Positions 18,870 through 26,506 of a DNA stretch of 64,000 bases are shown here, in pieces; the first letter of the stretch is position 1, and each line of letters starts with the position of its first letter. Location: NCBI GenBank assembly GCA_030522375.1, contig CP130488.1, positions 186,001 through 250,000 on the forward strand. Reading direction: 5' to 3'. Under the pieces are notes generated by a model that worked only from the letters and a program-made list of their open reading frames with translations, was not told where the DNA came from and made no database searches. The translations under genes were made by a program, and so were the position numbers. Origin of the DNA: Methanosuratincola petrocarbonis (GTDB lineage Archaea; Thermoproteota; Methanomethylicia; Methanomethylicales; Methanomethylicaceae).

Positions 18870-19367
18870 TCACTCGAAGACTATGTGGATTACCTCTCCG
18901 GTCAGTATCCTGATCGCCTCTTCGGCTGACCTCGGGTCGATCGGCATCTTCCTCACGTCCGATTTGGGCATCTTGATCGTGCTCTCCCAGCTGCCGTCGG
19001 GGAGCCACACCGTGTTCGCGCCCATGACCCTCGCGGGAGTTACGATCTGCTCGAGCAGCCGCTTTATGCTCGAGGTCTTCTCGACGATCCTGACACTAGT
19101 CCTCTTCTCGTCGCTGAGCTGCTTGCTGACCTTCGAGAGCAGGGCCTTGTTGCCGCCGCCGCTCACCATCACTATCACCATGTTGGGCAGCTTGACCGTC
19201 CTGAGGATAGAGTAATCCTTGAGCTGGGGGTTCTTGGCTTCGTGGTCTATGAACCACTTGGAGACCTCTACATCCGCCTGGGTGATTTCTCCCTTGTCCA
19301 GCTTCTCCTGGCACCTGGGGCACAGGACTCCGCTCTTTGCGCAGAAGTAGCAGATTGGGGTCTTCAA
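18870..19367 (-). CDS. Zinc-ribbon plus KH-like (NusA-like) RNA-binding protein
   Basis: 165 residues. The N-terminus holds CYFCAKSGVLCPRC, a four-cysteine zinc knuckle, followed by a beta/alpha region (VIVMVSGGGNKALLSKVSKQL, then VRIVEKTSSIKRLLEQIVTPARVMGANTVWLPDGSWE) that resembles the archaeal NusA-like KH family. An RNA-binding role is inferred from the fold only. TTG start at 19367 with a GTGAGG site upstream. It lies 10 bases after alba, so they are co-transcribed. Confidence 0.7.
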   Translation of the reverse strand: MKTPICYFCAKSGVLCPRCQEKLDKGEITQADVEVSKWFIDHEAKNPQLKDYSILRTVKLPNMVIVMVSGGGNKALLSKVSKQLSDEKRTSVRIVEKTSSIKRLLEQIVTPARVMGANTVWLPDGSWESTIKMPKSDVRKMPIDPRSAEEAIRILTGEVIHIVFE

Positions 19368-19377
19368 AAGAAACGCC

Positions 19378-19656
19378 TCACTTCTTCCTCCTCATCTTTA
19401 TCGTGATGGAGCTGGTCCTCTTGACCCCCCCTTCCCTGAGCTGGATCTCCTCGGTACCGATTGTGACCTCGCTGATCGACGCCGAAGGCATGAACTTCCT
19501 CCTGACCGTCTCCGCAACATCGACGGCAGTGCTGATCGGCCTGCCGCGCGCCTTGATCACAACCTCTTCCGCCCCCTCGTGGAATGCGGTGAGGCACGCC
19601 AAGACGTAGTTCATAGGCGGCTTCTTACCGATCAGTATCGCATTCTCCTGTGACAA
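19378..19656 (-). CDS. albA: Alba chromatin/RNA-binding protein
   Basis: Abundant archaeal DNA/RNA-binding protein. The core is IGKKPPMNYVLACLTAFHEGAEEVVIKARGRPISTAVDVAETVRRKF, with the lysine pair of the KKP motif that contacts DNA. TTG at 19656 is chosen: GGGGGAG lies five bases upstream and it gives the usual short N-terminus (MSQENAILIGKK, 92 residues). A longer frame begins with TTG at 19680. The intergenic region upstream is shared with the divergent Lrp-type gene. Confidence 0.95.
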   Translation of the reverse strand: MSQENAILIGKKPPMNYVLACLTAFHEGAEEVVIKARGRPISTAVDVAETVRRKFMPSASISEVTIGTEEIQLREGGVKRTSSITIKMRRKK

Positions 19657-19736
19657 CCGGTCTCCCCCAACGTTGATCAAAATGGCTAATGGGTTTATTT
19701 ATCTCTTAAATAAATATATTTTGGTCAGTTAACAGC

Positions 19737-19756
19737 TAAGCTTTATTAAAAGCTTA
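19737..19756. repeat. 8-bp inverted repeat, candidate operator
   Basis: TAAGCTTT and AAAGCTTA form perfect 8-base arms around the 4-base spacer ATTA. The repeat lies 30 bases before the Lrp-type regulator start and just downstream of AT-rich TATA-like sequence (about 19706-19720) in the divergent alba/regulator region, where an autoregulatory site would be expected. Binding is inferred. Confidence 0.5.
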
Positions 19757-19785
19757 TTTTCAAATGTAAAGCCAAGGTGATCACT

Positions 19786-20277
19786 TTGACAAAAATGGAG
19801 GGTCCTCAGCTCACCGACAGGCAGCTCGAGATACTCAAGATGCTCTTCGAGATGAGCGAGCAGGCGAGCGTCTTCACAATAAGGAAGAAGCAGATAGACC
19901 TCGCAAACCGCCTGAGCCTTACCAGGCAGGCTCTGAACATCCACCTCCGGAAGCTCAGGGACGCAGGGCTGATCAGGACCGGGAGGGGGTTCATCGACCT
20001 GACCGAGGACGCGCTTAAGGCGTTGGGCGTCGAGACCGCCGAGGCATTCGTGTTCCTGAAGATCCACCCCCCGAAGAGGGAGTCCGTTTACGAGAAGATA
20101 CGGGCGCTCCCGGCGCTCGACATCTACAGGGTGACCGGGGAGATTGACCTTGTAGCGATCGTCCCGCAGGCACATTTGGATCGGTTCCTCGAGGAGGTCT
20201 CGGGCATAGACGGGGTGGTCTCGACCTCCTCCCACGTTGTGATCTCGTCGATAAAGCGCCCGTGGAAAAATTTATAA
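19786..20277 (+). CDS. Lrp/AsnC-type transcription regulator
   Basis: About 163 residues. A winged helix-turn-helix (residues about 8-70: LTDRQLEILKMLFEM, RLSLTRQALNIHLRKLRDAGLI) is followed by a ferredoxin-like domain (AFVFLKIHPPKRESVYEKIRALP to VVSTSSHVVISS) resembling the Lrp ligand/oligomerisation domain. TTG at 19786 follows AAGGTGATCA, a near-perfect complement of the 16S rRNA 3' end; GTG at 19777 lies inside that site and is less likely. An inverted repeat upstream suggests self-regulation. Confidence 0.82.
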   Translation: MTKMEGPQLTDRQLEILKMLFEMSEQASVFTIRKKQIDLANRLSLTRQALNIHLRKLRDAGLIRTGRGFIDLTEDALKALGVETAEAFVFLKIHPPKRESVYEKIRALPALDIYRVTGEIDLVAIVPQAHLDRFLEEVSGIDGVVSTSSHVVISSIKRPWKNL

Positions 20278-20316
20278 TTGAGATACCTGTGTATGGATTA
20301 AAAACGGTGGTCGCCA

Positions 20317-20478
20317 ATGCCCATCCAAGATCCAGAAAAGCAGCAGCTGGCTCAGAAGCACCTCCTCTACCTGAAGATATGCAGGAAGTGCGGTGCCAGG
20401 AACCCTATCTCCTCGGAGAAATGCAGAAGGTGTCGGAGCAAGGAACTGCGACCGAAGCGGCGCGAGCTGAAGCGCTAA
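20317..20478 (+). CDS. rpl40e: Ribosomal protein L40e
   Basis: 53-residue basic zinc protein of the large subunit, beginning MPIQDPEKQQLAQKHLLYLK, then ICRKCGARNP and KCRRCRSKELRPKRRELKR. The C-x2-C ... C-x2-C zinc site is intact and the length is typical. ATG at 20317 has GGTGG eight bases upstream. It lies between the Lrp-type regulator and tRNA-Val. Confidence 0.95.
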   Translation: MPIQDPEKQQLAQKHLLYLKICRKCGARNPISSEKCRRCRSKELRPKRRELKR

Positions 20479-20514
20479 GCTTAAGTAAGTTTTTTGAACC
20501 ACCCTAAACAGGGC

Positions 20515-20610
20515 GGGCCCGTAGTCTAGTCTGGTTAGGACACCTGAAAAAGGCCTAAAGTCGCCCTCACACGGCGGAGGTCTCCGGTTCGAGTCCGGAC
20601 GGGCCCACCA
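20515..20610 (+). tRNA. tRNA-Val (CAC anticodon) with an 18-base intron at an unusual position
   Basis: Acceptor GGGCCCG/CGGGCCC, D stem GTCT/GGAC, anticodon stem TCGCC/GGCGG around loop CTCACAC (CAC at 20568-20570), T stem TCCGG/CCGGA, discriminator A, encoded CCA. Between the D stem and anticodon stem are 18 extra bases (20542-20559). The splice region can form a bulge-helix-bulge: TAGG/CCTA four-base central helix with 3-base bulges ACA and AAG and a CCT/AGG inner stem. Removal leaves G at position 26 and a normal 78-base tRNA including CCA. Confidence 0.92.
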
Positions 20611-20822
20611 TTGCCTTACAATCTGTCGCGCCTCTTGGACTTTTAATACGACATCGCGGGAAACCGTACCTTGTCTATAGAATGCTTAACTGTGGGTGCA
20701 GAACAGTTGATAGGATTACGACTTGTTCCCATTCTTCCTTTGTTTTGGGGTGCCGCTCAAGCATTTGTGGGCCAGAAGGTAAAAAGGACGGATCTTCGCC
20801 TCCATAGCCTTTCAGTATTTGA

Positions 20823-21791
20823 TCATCTCGTGAGCTCGATCCTTCCTACGACCCTCAGCTTGGACCCGTCGAGCCGCATCAGCACTCCTTTAGACCCTGG
20901 GATGAATGCCAACTCCTTCCCCAGGGATATTTTGATTTTGGGGCTGCGCCAGCCGTTTCCGACATCGCCAGCCTCATCGATTTTCCCCGGAACGAACTGC
21001 ATCCAATGACCGATATGTACGACTGTTCCTGCCACGAGCGGTTCGGGATAATACTTGTGGATCTTTGCCTTTGTTGCCAGCTCCTTCCTCGCAAGGACTG
21101 TGGGGTTGTTGTTCAGAAGCGTTCCGCGGTCCAAGTCCTCTGGCTGCACCCCCTTGAGCGCCAGCCCGACCCTGTCCCCCTCCGACGCTGTTTCAAAGTC
21201 GTCGTCGTGCTTCTGTATCGACCTCACCTGAGCCGCTTTATCGCCCGGCAGCACCTTCAGCGTATCGTGCCTCCTGACCGTCCCCTGCATAACCGTCCCC
21301 AAAACCACCGTGCCCGTCCCCTTCACGTTGAATGCATGATCGACCGCCACGCACCCCCCTTCGCCCCCCTCTTGCGCACCGCGTGCCTCCTTCGATGCCA
21401 TGCTGATCATTTTCTCCCTCAGCCCGTTGACGTCGCCCTCAAAGAACTCGTATTTCTCCACTAGCGTCCCCTTGACCAGCTGCGCAACCTTCTCCTTAGG
21501 GGCGCTTTTCAGCACAATCAATCCCTTGTCCACCCCTGCGGAGTCCAGCATCAGCGCCGTCTCCCCGAATGCCGCGTCTATCTTCTCTACAACCAGAATC
21601 GCCATCTTTGCAATCGAGACCGCATAGAAGAGCGGGGCTAGCCTCTCCGGGTACTTTGCAGGCTCTATGAATGTGACCGTGTCCTCGCCCCTCTTCAGGT
21701 TGTAAAACGTGATGTCGCTAGTTGTCCCCTTCTTCCCCAGCCCCGCACTGAACCCTGGCTTCCCCAGAACGGCTACGTTAAGATTGCCCAT
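20823..21791 (-). CDS. Degenerate SelB/EF-Tu-like protein, last gene of a metVF operon
   Basis: 322 residues aligning with translational GTPases: a G-domain-like N-terminus (VAVLGKPGFSAGLGKKGTTSDITFYN), then AKMAILVVEKIDAAFGETALMLDSAGVDKGLIVL, then beta-barrel domains (AFNVKGTGTVVLGTVMQGTVRRHDTLKVLPGDKAAQVRSIQ) as in EF-Tu domain 2. The P-loop lacks a proper GxxxxGK[ST], the DxxG is absent and NKxD is replaced by KSAP, so GTP hydrolysis is doubtful. ATG at 21791 follows AGGTGAG. It begins nine bases after metF. True SelB is longer and has an intact G domain. The role is unknown. Confidence 0.75.
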   Translation of the reverse strand: MGNLNVAVLGKPGFSAGLGKKGTTSDITFYNLKRGEDTVTFIEPAKYPERLAPLFYAVSIAKMAILVVEKIDAAFGETALMLDSAGVDKGLIVLKSAPKEKVAQLVKGTLVEKYEFFEGDVNGLREKMISMASKEARGAQEGGEGGCVAVDHAFNVKGTGTVVLGTVMQGTVRRHDTLKVLPGDKAAQVRSIQKHDDDFETASEGDRVGLALKGVQPEDLDRGTLLNNNPTVLARKELATKAKIHKYYPEPLVAGTVVHIGHWMQFVPGKIDEAGDVGNGWRSPKIKISLGKELAFIPGSKGVLMRLDGSKLRVVGRIELTR

Positions 21792-21800
21792 CCTTCTCAC

Positions 21801-22745
21801 CTACACCCCGTCCTGCCGCTCTTTCCTTTCCACGCCATCCGCTATCCTGCCCACGATCCTCCCGTACGCGACCCCCATGATGTGGACCCCAGCCAGCCTT
21901 GCCGTCCTCCTCAGCTCGGATACCATCCCAGAGAAGTACTCCTCGTTCATCTGGTCTATCTTCTCATCTATGGAAGCCCGTTCGTTGAGATCCTCGGCGG
22001 CTCTCAATTTCTCTAGATATTCCTCCGGCACCCTTATCCCAGGTACATTCTTCGCGATCTGCTCCGCGATCTTGGATGACCTGCACGGGAGGATCCCTAT
22101 CAGGACCGGGATCCCGAAGCCGTCCACGGCGTCCAAGAACCCCTCCGCAACCTCAATGTCGAAGACCGCCTGCGTCTGAATGAACTCCGCCCCGAGTTGC
22201 GCCTTCCTCTCAAGCTTCGCGATCTCGACCTCGAGCGGGTCGGCGTTCGGGTTCCCGGTCACGCCAACGTGGATACGCACTTCCCCATCTATCCTGTTCC
22301 CGGCCAGATCGGTCCCGTCGTCGACCATCCTCCTGACCAGCTCCACCATCTGTGCAGAGTCGAGATCGTACACTGGCATCGCAGAGGGGTTATCCCCAAG
22401 CGAGGGGTGGTCACCGCTCATCACAAGCACGTTCCTTACCCCGAGGGCAGATGCGCCGAGGAGGTCAGAGGTGAGCGCGATCCGGTTCCTGTCCCTCGCG
22501 GTCATCTGGCATATCGCCTCAACGCCAGCCCTCTCCTGGATGGCGATCGATGCAGCCAGGCTGCCCATGTTTGCCCTCGCCCTCGGGTTGTCCGTGACAT
22601 TGCACGCCACCACGTGCCTGCCTAGCGCCTTCGCTGACTCGACGAGCGTTTCTATCCTGGTCGTCTTACCTGGGGCGATCTCTCCAGTATAGACGAACTT
22701 TCCGGCACGGATCTCCGAGATCAACCTGCTGAAAGCCTCCCGCAT
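21801..22745 (-). CDS. metF: 5,10-methylenetetrahydrofolate reductase (MetF)
   Basis: 314 residues, FAD TIM-barrel that reduces methylene- to methyl-tetrahydropterin. Visible hallmarks are FVYTGEIAPGKTTRIE with the catalytic Glu, VVACNVTDNPRARANMGSLA, NVLVMSGDHP, GVTGNPNADP, and QTQAVFDIE. ATG at 22745 has AGGTGG upstream. It sits 13 bases after metV. Whether the carrier is folate or a methanopterin cannot be told from sequence. Confidence 0.93.
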   Translation of the reverse strand: MREAFSRLISEIRAGKFVYTGEIAPGKTTRIETLVESAKALGRHVVACNVTDNPRARANMGSLAASIAIQERAGVEAICQMTARDRNRIALTSDLLGASALGVRNVLVMSGDHPSLGDNPSAMPVYDLDSAQMVELVRRMVDDGTDLAGNRIDGEVRIHVGVTGNPNADPLEVEIAKLERKAQLGAEFIQTQAVFDIEVAEGFLDAVDGFGIPVLIGILPCRSSKIAEQIAKNVPGIRVPEEYLEKLRAAEDLNERASIDEKIDQMNEEYFSGMVSELRRTARLAGVHIMGVAYGRIVGRIADGVERKERQDGV

Positions 22746-22758
22746 TCCTACCACCTGC

Positions 22759-23391
22759 TTACCTAGTCACGATCTCCTGGGGCTTCCTCGACCTGTCCGC
22801 GGGCTGCCTGTACTTCTTGAAGACCTCGAGCCTCCCCTGCTTCTTGAGGGCATTGTACGCCAGCACCCATGCGCAGTCCCTCTGGTACCCGCCGACCTCG
22901 CACTTGCCCTGCACCTGCCCGCCGCAGGGACCGTTCAGCAGCCCCTTAGCGCACCTGGAGTACGGGCAGATCCCCCCGGTCTCGAGGATTATGCAGTCGG
23001 TGCATGCCCTGCACCTCTCGTAGAAGCTGCCGATCCTCTCTATCTTGCCTATGAAGAGCGTGTCTAGCCCTGGGATTATGATCTTCCCGGTGAGGTCGGC
23101 AGTCGACTGCGCGCCTGCCCCGCAGCAGAGGGTCACTATGGCGTCCGCCGAGTCGACCTCAGCCCTCTTCGGCGCCAGGTCCCTCCTCAGCACCCTCATG
23201 TCGCAGGGGCTCTCGACGACGGCGTACCCCACACACTTCTCGCCGACCCTCTCCGCGAGCTCCTTCACCTGCGCCTCCCCCCCAGTCTGGCACACCGTGG
23301 AGCACGTGCCGCACCCCACAATGAAGACCCTCTTGAAGGGCTTGATGCTTTCGCTGATCGTCTCGAAGGGTTTCTTCTTGGTGATTATCAT
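22759..23391 (-). CDS. metV: MetV, cysteine-rich partner of MetF
   Basis: 210 residues of the methylene-tetrahydrofolate reductase C-terminal family, an iron-sulfur/zinc partner that binds MetF. Cysteine clusters: IVGCGTCSTVCQTGG, TLCCGAGAQS, CRACTDCIILETGGICPYSRCAKGLLNGPCGG. The last segment is the family signature. ATG at 23391 lacks a strong ribosome-binding site and may be near the transcript start. It heads a three-gene operon metV-metF-degenerate EF-Tu-like gene. Confidence 0.9.
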   Translation of the reverse strand: MIITKKKPFETISESIKPFKRVFIVGCGTCSTVCQTGGEAQVKELAERVGEKCVGYAVVESPCDMRVLRRDLAPKRAEVDSADAIVTLCCGAGAQSTADLTGKIIIPGLDTLFIGKIERIGSFYERCRACTDCIILETGGICPYSRCAKGLLNGPCGGQVQGKCEVGGYQRDCAWVLAYNALKKQGRLEVFKKYRQPADRSRKPQEIVTR

Positions 23392-23511
23392 CTTGTTCTG
23401 CCACGCAGAGTGGTTACTCCCCTCACAAATATCAATATATCGCGGGCTTGAGCGGCGCAAGTCTGGATCAGGTTTTTATTTCCAGCCTGCGATTATTCGA
23501 GGGGATGTCTT

Positions 23512-23880
23512 ATGATCAGGGAGCACATTTTCACAGAGATGGTGACCTACGAGTGCGTAATGTGGAGGAAGTCCTACGCCTCGGGGACCTTCAAAGTGCT
23601 TGTGGACGAGACTGAGTGGGACGAAGCCCACCTGAACGGAAAGGGCAGGATAGTCCAGATCATCGAGGCAGAGCGCCCGAGGCTCAACGACGACTACACC
23701 GACCTACATGGGGGCATCGACTCGCTGACTAAGGGAACGACCCTCGAGGAGGTGAAGAAGCTCTTCGAGGGCAAGGAGGGGAGCTTCATGCACTACGAGA
23801 AGTCGATCCCCCCGACGCACCGTTTCACACTCAAGGAGCAGTTCCCCCTAGAGATAAAGCCCGTGGGTCTTCCGTTTTGA
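23512..23880 (+). CDS. Unrecognised 122-residue protein upstream of mobA
   Basis: I do not recognise a family. It is soluble and acidic/basic mixed, with aromatic clusters (TYECVMWRKSYASG, SFMHYEKSIPPTHRF) and no repeated cysteines. ATG at 23512 has GAGGGG eight bases upstream, so it is translated. The stop overlaps the mobA TTG (TTGA), implying translational coupling and a possible link to molybdenum cofactor or the neighbouring molybdoenzyme. Confidence 0.75.
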   Translation: MIREHIFTEMVTYECVMWRKSYASGTFKVLVDETEWDEAHLNGKGRIVQIIEAERPRLNDDYTDLHGGIDSLTKGTTLEEVKKLFEGKEGSFMHYEKSIPPTHRFTLKEQFPLEIKPVGLPF

Positions 23881-24527
23881 GGAAGCTTGCGGTGGCGATA
23901 GCGGCTGGCGGCGCCTCGATCCGCCTCGGCTCTCCGAAGCCCTTCGTGGAGCTGGGGGGCGCCAGGCTACTGGATTACGCCCTCGACTACGCATTCAATG
24001 CATCCGACGAGGTATACCTGCTCGCCAGGGATTCTGACCTATTCCCGCCCTCCGTTTTCATCGGCGGGAAAGCCCCCCGAGTGATTATTGACGACGATCG
24101 TGGGACCCCCCCGGATCGGATTGCAGGATCATTGAGGAGGATCCGCAGCGACCTCGTTTTCCTGATGGGCTGCGACATGCCCTTCCTCGACCCGTGCCTA
24201 CCGCAGCTGCTGCTCTCAAGGATTGGCGACCACGGGGCGGCGGTCCCTGCGTGGCGGAACGGGTACATCGAGCCCCTGGCGGCGGTCTATTCGATACCTA
24301 TGATTCCTGAGGGGCGCGGGATCGGCAGCATGAGGGACCTCTGCGGGGCGATGGACCCTGTATTCGTCGGCATGGAGGAAGCGCGGGTGCCCCCTTGGAC
24401 CTTCCTAAACATAAACACAAGGGAAGACCTCTCGAGTGCGGAGAGGCTCCTCAAGCTCTTTCTATCTCGACGAAGTTCGTGTGGAAGGTCGAACATCCCC
24501 CGATGTCCGACGTCTCGCTGCCGGTAG
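23877..24527 (+). CDS. mobA: MobA-like molybdenum cofactor guanylyltransferase
   Basis: 216 residues with the nucleotidyltransferase fold. The N-terminal loop AAGGASIRLGSPKPFVELGG matches the GTP-binding motif, and LVFLMGCDMPFL carries the metal-binding Asp. It would attach GMP to molybdopterin. TTG start overlaps the upstream stop. The last 25 codons or so run antisense into the 3' end of the molybdopterin oxidoreductase gene; that tail (Arg/Ser/Cys-rich) is not typical of the family and may be an extension. Confidence 0.85.
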   Translation: MRKLAVAIAAGGASIRLGSPKPFVELGGARLLDYALDYAFNASDEVYLLARDSDLFPPSVFIGGKAPRVIIDDDRGTPPDRIAGSLRRIRSDLVFLMGCDMPFLDPCLPQLLLSRIGDHGAAVPAWRNGYIEPLAAVYSIPMIPEGRGIGSMRDLCGAMDPVFVGMEEARVPPWTFLNINTREDLSSAERLLKLFLSRRSSCGRSNIPRCPTSRCR

Positions 24528-26457
24528 TGAAGTTCACGTTCTTGCCGCCCTCGAGGAGCTTCGGCCATGCAATCCCGTGGGTCACCGCCACCCCACTCTT
24601 CACCCTGGGAGAGACCTTTGCCCTCATGATGCAGTCGCCCCTCGCGTTGAATACCCTGACGCGGTCCCCGTCGGAGATCCCCCTTTGGGCGGCATCCTCC
24701 TGGCTGACCTCTATGGTCTGGGCGTCCCCGCCGAAGATCGCCCCGATGTTGTGGTACTGGGACTTGGAGAGGTCCCTGTGGAACGGCGAGAGCAGCCTGA
24801 TCGGGTACTCGCCTTTGATCTCCTTGAACCCGGGCACCCCATCGAGACCATCCGCATGGGCGATGCTCGAGCACAGCTCGATCTTGCCGGACGCCGTCCT
24901 GAAACTCAGATCCCAGAATGCCACGTGCGGGATCTGGGGCGTCCTCAGCCTCGCAAAGCCCTTCTCCATTAGCTCCTCCAGCGTGATCCCCTCCATGTAA
25001 CCGGACCCGGTCGCCAGCAGCCTCCGCGCGACGCTCTCAGGGCTCTCGCAGAGCTCCGGGTAACCCATCCTCGCCGAGAGCTCGTTGAAGAGGTCATAAT
25101 TCGACTTCGACTCCCCGACCGGATCGATCGCCTTCTCGTTTACTGCCACGTAAAGTCCGCCGTATGTGAAGTGGATGTCGAAGCACTCGAGGAAGCTGGT
25201 GGCTGGGAGGACCAGGTCGGCATAGTCCGCGGTGTCAGTGACGAATAGGTCGTGGACTACTGTGAAGAGGTCTTCCCTGGCGAGCCCCTCCCTGACCCTG
25301 TTCTGGTCCGGGCAGACCGCAGCGGGGTTTGAGTTGTACACGAAAAGGAGCTTCACTGGCGGGTCAAGCCCCTCGCCGAGCAGAGCCTCCCCGAGCCTGA
25401 CCATGTTTATCTTCCTCCTTCTCGAAGGAGATCCCGCGACCGCCGTGAGGTCTGCGGTGAAGTAAGCCGAGTTTGAGTAGAAGAACCCCCCTCCCCTCCT
25501 GCCGATATTGCCTGTGACCGCCGGGATCAGGGAGATCGCCCTGACCATCTCGCCGCCGTTGAGGTTCCTCTGGATGCCGAGCCCGATCAGGAATGCGGCG
25601 GGCTTGATCCTGCAGCACCCGTCCGCGAACTCAATGAACTCCTCCTCGTCAATCCCGCAGATACCGCAGACCTTCTCGACCGTGAACTCGGAGGCCCTCC
25701 GCGCGAGCAGATCGAATCCTACAGTGTTCCTGCTGATGAACTCTTGGTCGTGGAGGCCATGGTTGACCGCGTAATTTATCACGCCCAGCGCGAGCGCGGA
25801 GTCCGTGCCAGGTCTCACCTGCAAGTGCAAATCAGCGCGCTCCGCAGTCTCGGTCCTCACCGGGTCGACCACAACGATCCTTGCGCCTGACCTCGCGATG
25901 ATCGGGTAGATGTGCTGGGCGGTCCAGGCTGGGTTCATACCCCAGACGACTACGAGGGAGGAGTTAGCAAGGTCTTCGGGGTCCATCCCTGCCGATGTGC
26001 CGTAGTGATACCTGAGCGCCTCCTTCCCTGCGGAGGAGCAGATCGTGTACTCGAGGTCCGATGCCCCTATCCGGTTGAAGAGCCTCTGCGGGAAGTACCT
26101 GTTTATCACGCCCATGTGCCCGGCATAGCTGTAGGGGAGTATCGATTCGGGCCCGTGCTCCCTGATTGTGCTCCTAATCCTCTCAACTATGATGCTCAGC
26201 GCTGAGTCCCAGCTGATCCTCTCGAACTTGCCCTCTCCCTTCCTCCCGATCCTACTCAGCGGGTACTTCAGCCTCTCCGGCGAGAATACGTACTCGAGCG
26301 CCCTCTGCCCTTTCTTGCAGAGGAAGCCGCGGGTCAGCCCGTGGTCCGCCCTTGGCGTGATCGAGTCGACCCGCCCTCCTTCAACGCCGGTGATCATCAC
26401 GCACGTGTCGTAGCAGTCGCGGGGGCAGACCGTGAAAAACTCCCTGCTTGTGTCCAT
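24451..26457 (-). CDS. Molybdopterin oxidoreductase (formate dehydrogenase/DMSO reductase family)
   Basis: About 668 residues, a catalytic subunit without visible signal peptide, so cytoplasmic. The N-terminal [4Fe-4S] ligands are VCPRDCYDTC and GFLCKKG. Then come the molybdopterin domains (VVVWGMNPAWTAQHIYP, VVVDPVRTETAERAD, VRPGTDSALALG, LVLPATSFLE) and the C-terminal cofactor cap (VSQEDAAQRGISDGDRVRVFNARG). The site that would hold a metal ligand reads YTICSSAGKE, so Ser or Cys could coordinate molybdenum/tungsten; I cannot tell the substrate. ATG at 26457; GTG at 26466 is the alternative. mobA converges on it. Confidence 0.88.
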   Translation of the reverse strand: MDTSREFFTVCPRDCYDTCVMITGVEGGRVDSITPRADHGLTRGFLCKKGQRALEYVFSPERLKYPLSRIGRKGEGKFERISWDSALSIIVERIRSTIREHGPESILPYSYAGHMGVINRYFPQRLFNRIGASDLEYTICSSAGKEALRYHYGTSAGMDPEDLANSSLVVVWGMNPAWTAQHIYPIIARSGARIVVVDPVRTETAERADLHLQVRPGTDSALALGVINYAVNHGLHDQEFISRNTVGFDLLARRASEFTVEKVCGICGIDEEEFIEFADGCCRIKPAAFLIGLGIQRNLNGGEMVRAISLIPAVTGNIGRRGGGFFYSNSAYFTADLTAVAGSPSRRRKINMVRLGEALLGEGLDPPVKLLFVYNSNPAAVCPDQNRVREGLAREDLFTVVHDLFVTDTADYADLVLPATSFLECFDIHFTYGGLYVAVNEKAIDPVGESKSNYDLFNELSARMGYPELCESPESVARRLLATGSGYMEGITLEELMEKGFARLRTPQIPHVAFWDLSFRTASGKIELCSSIAHADGLDGVPGFKEIKGEYPIRLLSPFHRDLSKSQYHNIGAIFGGDAQTIEVSQEDAAQRGISDGDRVRVFNARGDCIMRAKVSPRVKSGVAVTHGIAWPKLLEGGKNVNFTTGSETSDIGGCSTFHTNFVEIERA

Positions 26458-26506
26458 GTTGCTCACAATCAGATCGTTCTGCAGCGCAAAAATAGGTTTT
26501 GATCCT

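Noticed and set aside
20823..21791. True selenocysteine factor SelB
   Set aside because: Too short and without a working G domain; no selenoprotein or tRNA-Sec is seen in the window.
22197..22625. Plus-strand 142-codon frame opposite metF
   Set aside because: Shadow frame produced by codon bias of metF; composition rich in His/Arg/Pro with no motifs.
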